Source: Stomorhina lunata
Taxonomy: Eukaryota; Arthropoda; Insecta; Diptera; Rhiniidae
Reading direction: 5' to 3'
DNA: 64,000 bases
NCBI GenBank assembly: GCA_933228675.1
Contig: OW121740.1
Coordinates: 157,097,828 to 157,161,827, forward strand
Positions 57,416 through 64,000 of the stretch are shown in pieces. Within the stretch, counting starts at the first letter, position 1. Each line of letters opens with the position of its first letter. Under the pieces are notes generated by a model. The model had not been told where the DNA came from. It made no database searches and was given only the letters and a program-made list of their open reading frames with translations. A program made the position numbers and the translations under genes.

Positions 57416-58524
57416 TTATAAAATATTATCCACAAAATAAAATGCTTCACTATCGCTGCCACACATTATCTTGGAACTTTGAGAATCGAAAGAATTTATG
57501 GATTTGCGTAAATCTGATATTAACGAAGTAACACTAATGCGATTCTTGGCACGTTCACCATTTAACCAGGGATTGATGTTATCGGTATTGGAGGAATGTT
57601 GAGACCATAGCCATAATTCACCACTTTCAGCTGTGGTAAATAACTTTGAGGGATCAGAACGATGAAAACCAATGTCTGTGATAGGACTGCTATGGGCCGA
57701 GAGATATGAAGCGGGAAAGCCAGGATTTCGCAAATCCCATACAGTAATGGAGCCTTCTTCTGAGCCAGCTAAAACAATATGGGGCTGAGTAGGATGTGAA
57801 GTTAGGCAGGAGACATAATTTGAGCGTTTATCATCTTCACAGGAAGTCATGAAAGCTGCCGAGGGTGTCGATTCGGCAGAAGATCGTATATCAAACATGC
57901 GTATAACTCCCATGCGATTGGCCACCAATACCTCCTGAGGATTTACATATAGAACAGAGAGTAAAGACAAACTATCGGCATCCAGAGAACGTCTAACAGC
58001 TAAATGAGCTTGGGTATCAATAATATTCAAGCGACCATCTTCCCCTACCGTAGCCACCTCCTTGCCATACACAGAAATAGCAGTGCAGCAAGCAGCCTCT
58101 CCACTGGCACCGAAATGATGCAATAACTCACTTTTACCTTCTTCCTGCAAAGTATCTTCATCTACAGCCTTTTTTATTTTCAATAAAGATATGCGGCCTA
58201 AAAGTAAATCATTAAGAAATATTGTTTCTAAAATTCAGGAAATGTCTTACCATCACTACAACTCACTATGGCTGCATCATCTGTCACAAATTCTATGCCG
58301 CTGACATCTCCAGACATGGCAAATTTATCATTACATCTAGGCACATATTCATTGTAATCGTCCACATATTGATTCTTTTGAAGACGCCAAATTCTGACAA
58401 AGTTCTTGGGCATGTCCCAGCTTCCACTTAAGAAACGTTCACTTTCTTTTAGCTGTTCTGGCACCCAGCGCACTTTAGATATCTTTTCCGAGATAAAGAA
58501 TGTATTTACTTTTGTTTCACTCAT
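57416..58524 (-). CDS. Nucleoporin Nup43 (WD40 protein)
   Basis: Two exons on the minus strand, 58524-58251 and 58197-57416, with a 53-bp GT-AG intron in phase 1; 351 residues. It starts MSETKVNTFFISEKISKVRW. WD40-type ends are visible: NFVRIWRL, IRMFDIRS, GSITVWDLRNPG and GELWLWSQ, so a single beta-propeller of about seven blades fills the protein. Nup43 is a peripheral member of the Nup107-160 (Y) complex, which forms the ring scaffold of the nuclear pore. Its place between glass and WRNexo matches Drosophila (CG7671, from memory). The conserved SYLSAHSSPITDIGFH blade supports the orthology. No defects are seen. Confidence 0.92.
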
Positions 58525-60973
58525 ATTAATTTATTTTTTTATTAAATAAATTAGAAGTATGTCTTTTCATTTGTTTTGTTTATTTGAGGTTATGTTTATT
58601 TGTTTTCGCAAAAAGCGGCAATTTTACAGCAGCTGTTTTGATTTGAGTTGCCAACCATTTAAAAATTATAGAAAGTTGCCAGAGAGGCGTACAATTTTTC
58701 TAGTTGTAACCGTTAATTTGAAAATCTGTACTTATAAAAGAGAGATAAAAAAATTTAACATCGAAATTTAAAAAATCGAATTTGCAAAAATGAAACTTTA
58801 ACATTTTAATGTTTATAAAATAAAATCAAATCATGAAATATTAGTATAATTGTTTTATTACAATAAATAAATATAAATAATGAATTAAGAAAGTTTTAAA
58901 TAAACAGTTCTGATAAATTCACTTAAAAAATTTATATTAAAATTTAAAAAAAATGAAAAGAAGTAATAAAAAAATTAATTTTATTAGCCGTTTTTACTGC
59001 TAAATTGGAAAGTCTGAAAAAGGCTTTAAAACTATCAAACAAAAAATATTGCTCTAAATTTGAGAACATTTTGTTTTTAAAATAAACTTATATGACAAAG
59101 AGGAATAAGAAGTGATTACCTAAATTTTTCTATATTTTATATAATCTTAGTATTTTACAAACCAAAATAAGACATTCGGGTATGTTCTGCAAATCACTTC
59201 CACATGATTTTGAAATCACATGAAATTCAAAAAGGCTGTAATTTCTATAATTGTTTAAATTTTCAGAGCATTTATCAATAACCTTCTTCTTCTTAAGTGC
59301 ACTGAGTTATAAAATTGTCAAAATAATTTGTAAACAATGAATAATTCGACTTACAAAATTGCGTCAGCTGTTGTCAAGTTTTGAGATTACACACATGGAC
59401 CGTATAATTTATATAAACATATGGGCAAAAATCAAATAGTGTTAATTTTCGGAGTTAAAAAAACAAAAACAATTTTTATCGCACAATAAATTTTTTTGGT
59501 GTTCTATTAAGAGAGCTTAGTGGATGTAAAATCCGTTCGTGTCAATGATTTTACGCCATGAGTGCGATTTTGACACAACTTATATATTTTCAGGTGTTCT
59601 GTTTCTAACCCTGCTATTATGTTCAAAAAAATACACATGTTGTGTTCGGGTAAAATTTTGACCCCAAATTTTTTTTATAGAACAATTAAAATTTGTACAT
59701 TTCTAAAATATTTTTAAGGCTTGTGATCAATGCAATATGTCGTCGTTAGAGTGATTGTATGTCAGTGTGACGGAAAAGCAGGTTTATAATAAACCGTTTA
59801 TTACCTGTTATGCACCCAGTAATTACACATTGGGTCATCAAAAGACCCCTTACGTAGTAGGGAGGTTAACACTAAGAAGTAATGCAATTATGAAAGTGAA
59901 AAAAACAATATTTTTTAACCGCGATGTCTTAGTGAAATTCTGCTGCCCTAACTTATGACAAATTTAATTCAAAAGAATTTGTTATAAGTTTTAATAGGTG
60001 CATATCTTTTTAATATGTGAAATTCTTATTTGGTCCATCAAACCGTTAATCCTTATAATGTTTTGGTGCGCTTCAGATCTAAGGTAAAGCTTTATAAAAT
60101 AGTTTTAAGACCATTCCTGATCAATTTTGTGCTAAATTCGCGATGTGCTTCAGTAAAATGTTTTAAGATAAAACCTTCGCGTTCTCAGCTAATAAATATA
60201 TTTTTGACAAACTTTTGATGCATATCGGTTATAAATGTCATCGCCTTTATGTCTTATCTGATTTTGTCACAGTTTGCTATCTTAAACCATTTAAAGCGCT
60301 TTTTTCAAATACATACTTCATAAAATTTAAGTGAAGAATTATGTTTTGGTGAGCTTTTGCTTTTAGGTGTTAAATGCCGGAAAATTCGGTTTACGCGGTA
60401 TTTTGGAAATTTTCATACATTTCTGCTAGTGTGCTCGACGAAAAATCGGTATTTTAAAAAATGTACGTTAAAATTTTCGTTATTTACACCTGTCGTATGT
60501 TAAACCTACATGAAGCACATTTATGAGATATATATCAAACAATGCGAAACTGAAAGATCTACCAATCCTTATTGATTTTTTTGGAACTCCTTGAAGTGAC
60601 CAAAAAAATATGCGAAAAAAGTGGCAAAAGCGTGATTCAAATTTTTTTCGGCCATTAAGTAGTATTAGAAGTGACGAAATTAAAATTTAGAGGGTAATGG
60701 ATTCATCCCCCAAGTAAAAAGACGACAGCTTTAATTAATATTGCAAATTGTAATAGATTTACTGTTTTAGTGTAAAAACGCCCTCAAACATAAAGGTTGG
60801 CAACGCTGTTGTGAAAAACTAGTTTTGGCGCTAAAGAACATAAACAAATCTAATTTCACAAAAACACAAGAATCATTTAACTTAAAGTTGTTGATGTTTA
60901 TAGACCTAGATTAAGAGTTGTTGTTGGAAATTTTTAAATAAAACATATTAATTTATTAAAATTAAACATAAAC
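58525..60973. other. Intergenic between Nup43 and WRNexo
   Basis: 2.4 kb, holding the 5' regions of two divergent genes. No further gene is supported; open frames of 60-70 codons at 58559, 59755 and 60030 show no family likeness. Confidence 0.5.
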
Positions 60974-63832
60974 ATGGCTGGTAAGCGCGCGCTAAAAACT
61001 AAAGCAAAGGATGCCGAAACTGCAAAGGTAAATTTAGAACTTTCACAAAGAATTTTTCAATCAATATCGTTTAATACCTCTTGCCAGGAAAAACAAGACA
61101 AAGAAAATGCAGAAAATCCTCCAAAAAGACGCAGCACCAGAAACACACGCAACACCCGCTCCATGGCCGAAGAGGGTGGCCCAGCTGCATCACCCGAAGA
61201 GGAAGCCAAGAAACCTTTATCTTTTATTAAATATCGTGGAGAGATTAAATACTATACGGAGGGCAGTGAAATAGCGGAGGCCTCAGATAATTTATTGTAG
61301 GTTTTGTATAAGTAGGGAAATATTGGTATTTTATATTTGTTTCTGTTTATATCTTTAGACAATGGGTGGAGAAGCAACCCGGCGATGATTTGGTGCCCAT
61401 TGCCTTTGATATGGAATGGCCATTTTCTTTTCAAACTGGTCCCGGCAAATCGGCTGTTATACAAATTTGTGCTGAGGAAAAGACTTGTTATATATTTCAA
61501 CTGACAAATCTTAAGAAACTGCCAGCTGCCCTGGTGGCATTGTTGAAACACAAGCGGGTACGTTTGCACGGGGTTAATGTGAAAAAGTAAGTGGAATTTT
61601 TAGATTTAGCATGGGACCTTTAGGTTTTGATTGGTAATTTTGAATTAATAATGCATCTAGGACGGCTCTCAAAAAATTTTTGAAAACATTTTGTCAAACA
61701 AAATTTTCTGTAAAAACTAATCGATTGAACTCAATGAAGTTAAATTGATTATAATCAATTGATAATGATAATTATAATCACTACAATTTGACAACTTGTC
61801 GTTGGACGAGGACGCTATTGGAACATCAAAATTTCGAAAGTTCTTTTTTTTTTAATTTTTTGTTAAAAATATTTATATTTATATTTTTTAACATAGAAAT
61901 ATTTTCAAAAATCCAATTTTTCTGCGATAACTTTTTTAACAAATCTTTTGAATTTATATTTTCGAATATTTTCAAATTTTCTTTATTTTCAAATATTAAA
62001 ATTCTTATAAAAAATGGTTTTGAAAATTTGATTTTCTATTGAAAGAATTTTTTTAACATACAAATATTTTCGAAAATCCAATTCTCTATAGAAAATGTTT
62101 TTGAACTTTTTTTTTCGATAACGTTTTTGAAAACTTCATTGTTTGCAAAAAATTTATATGAAAAATTTTTTCGAATATTAAAATTTTTTGCAAAATTTTC
62201 TATAACTTTTTTTTTTTTAATTCAAGGAAAATTTTTTTGAAAATCTAAATTTTAATACAGAAAATTTGTAACATTTTTTTATAAAAAAATTTTGAACTGA
62301 AACAGGTTTGAACCCAAATTGTTCTATAGAAAATATTTTCGAACTAAATTTTTTTTTTGAATAAAATGATTTCTTTAAAAAATATTTGCTAACATGAAAT
62401 TTTCTGCAATAAATGTTTTCGAATATCAAATTTTGCATAGAATATATTTTTCGTCACATCAAAATTTCTATAGAAAAAATTTTCTATACAAAATATTTTC
62501 GAACTTAAAATTTTCTATAGAAAATATTTTCGAACATTCAATTTTCTATAGAAAATATTTTCGAACATTCAATTTTCTATAGAAAATATTTTCGAACATT
62601 CAATTTTCTATAGAAAATATTTTCGAACATAAAATTTTCTATAGAAAATATTTTCGAACATATTTTTCTTTATAAAAAATAATTTAAATTGTAAAATTTT
62701 TTATAGAAATTTGTTTCGAACATTATCAATTTAAAATTTATACAATTTTCTTAAAAAAATGATTTAGGAATTATTTTTATTTACATAGTTTTTGAATATC
62801 AGATTTTCTATTGAAAACACTTTAGAACATCAATCTTTCTTTCGGAATTATTTGAAACATAAAATTTTCACAAAATCTGTTAAAAATATTTCTATTGAAA
62901 ATATTTTCTTAGAACATTTTTCCAAATAGATATTTTTCTTACAGAATATATTTTCGAACATCAAAATTTCTATCGAATATTTTTGAATATCAAACTATTG
63001 AACGCTACGAACAAAACCTATCATGCAATTTTACATACAATTCATGCAATTTTACATACAAAATGCTTTAAACCAAAAATTTAATTTAAAAATTTGTTTT
63101 CGAACATTTAATATTTTCTAGGAAATATTTGTTTGCAAAGATTTTTCATATAAAATGTTTCGAACCTGAAATTTTCTAGAATTAAAATTTTCATAAATCA
63201 AATTTTCTGTTTCGAGAAGTCGAATTATTTCCCTTATTATTTTTTTTTTTAATAATTCTAAACTTGTCCCCCTACTTAGCGATTTTCGTAAATTGGGTCG
63301 TGATTTTCCCGAAATTAGCGCGGATGATCTCATTGTTAATGGTTTAGATTTGGGCGTATGGTGCAATGAGGTTTGTGAGACTGGCGGTCGCTGGAGTTTA
63401 GATCGTTTAGCGGCCTATACGGTAAGATAAAAAAATCCTGGTTTTATTTGAACTTGTTCACAAAAAACTTCTTTCACAAAAATTTTAATTATAACTTCAG
63501 GTGGAAAAGGCCATAGATAAAAATAAAAAAGTGCGTATGAGTAAGTGGCATGTTATACCCTTGGATGAAAATCAGCTCATGTACGCCGCCATTGATGTCT
63601 ATGTAAGTTTTTGGAATCTGATTTCCAAATTAAACAAATTTTTAAAATTCTATTCAATTTTTTGTTATTACAGATCGGTCAACTTATCTATCGGGAAATA
63701 GAAAAAAGAGCTAAAACAAAAGAGATCAATGAAGCTGAATTTAAAGAGAAAAATGGTGAGGCCGCTTTTAAGGCTGTCAAGGCTTTGGGTGAGAATTTCA
63801 TTAATGAAAAAGCCAAAGAAGTAGAAATTTAG
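60974..63832 (+). CDS. WRN-like 3'-5' exonuclease
   Basis: Five exons: 60974-61296, 61359-61586, 63280-63421, 63501-63602 and 63674-63832, 317 residues. The first 95 or so residues are charged and disordered (KKR/RNTRNTR stretch, possible nuclear localisation). The exonuclease domain follows, DEDDy type: Exo [10 protein letters not shown] (D125, E127), Exo II LHGVNVKNDFRKL (D185), Exo [12 protein letters not shown] (Y259, D263). The fly protein is the exonuclease half of human Werner protein without the helicase; it degrades 3' ends of DNA in genome maintenance. Drosophila WRNexo is slightly longer. Intron 2 is 1.7 kb because of satellite VI. AATAAA at 63975 follows the stop. Confidence 0.93.
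61830..63190. repeat. Satellite VI in WRNexo intron 2
   Basis: A regular core at 62455-62660 has about six units of 33 bp: TTTTCTATAGAAAATATTTT joined to CGAACATTCAA. Diverged units extend on both sides. The palindrome TTTTCTATAGAAAA is the same as in arrays I, II and IV, 50-60 kb away. Confidence 0.85.
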
Positions 63833-63974
63833 GAAAATTTAGTTGTTTAAAATCTAATGATTGTTAATATTTAAGAGCATGACTTGTTTATTGTTAAATG
63901 TTATTTGAATGTATGTTCCATAAATGTTAAATAATAATGACAAAACAAGACTTTATTTTATAAAGATTTCAAAA

Positions 63975-63980
63975 AATAAA
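63975..63980 (+). terminator. WRNexo polyadenylation signal
   Basis: AATAAA about 140 bp after the WRNexo stop codon, in an AT-rich 3' region; a likely poly(A) signal. Confidence 0.55.
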
Positions 63981-64000
63981 ATATATATTTACTAGCACAA

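Noticed and set aside
59755..60218. Two open frames of 62 and 67 codons between Nup43 and WRNexo
   Set aside because: No motif, no splice support, no homology that I recognise.

Overview
The window is from an insect nuclear genome, almost certainly a higher fly (Brachycera, probably Calyptratae such as a blow fly). The case rests on spliced genes with short GT-AG introns, clear orthologues of Drosophila genes, Tc1/mariner and hAT-type elements, and very AT-rich intergenic DNA. No species is assigned.

Layout. From 1 to about 13 kb there are three paralogous secreted single-domain von Willebrand factor C (SVWC) genes (1918-2378, 5591-6033, 10641-11691). All are on the + strand with the same three-exon structure, and they are separated by long AT-rich satellite arrays with units of about 30 bp. 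From about 6 kb to 40 kb the DNA is mostly mobile: four copies of a DD37E Tc1/mariner element (11787, 15136, 20973, 35448), all with damaged reading frames; two copies of a rosa-like DD41D mariner (8669 internally deleted, 17309 intact); several hAT-like elements with perfect or near-perfect 8-bp target duplications, two of them nested; palindromic MITEs; tRNA-headed SINE-like repeats; pieces of non-LTR retrotransposons; and a dispersed repeat I call R1.

From 41.5 to 63.8 kb there is a conserved gene block: glass (C2H2 transcription factor for photoreceptor development, five coding exons, 600 residues), Nup43 (minus strand, nucleoporin WD40 protein) and WRNexo (3'-5' exonuclease). From memory these are CG7672, CG7671 and CG7670 in Drosophila, so microsynteny appears kept. 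Introns of glass and WRNexo are swollen by satellites, tandem repeats and R1/SINE insertions.

The strongest observation is that the glass stop codon (TGA followed by C) is followed in frame by 117 open codons with a His/Ala-rich, non-satellite composition. This fits a stop-codon readthrough isoform. Next are the intact DD41D transposase and a shared CTATAG-centred palindrome in satellite arrays at four separate sites in the window.
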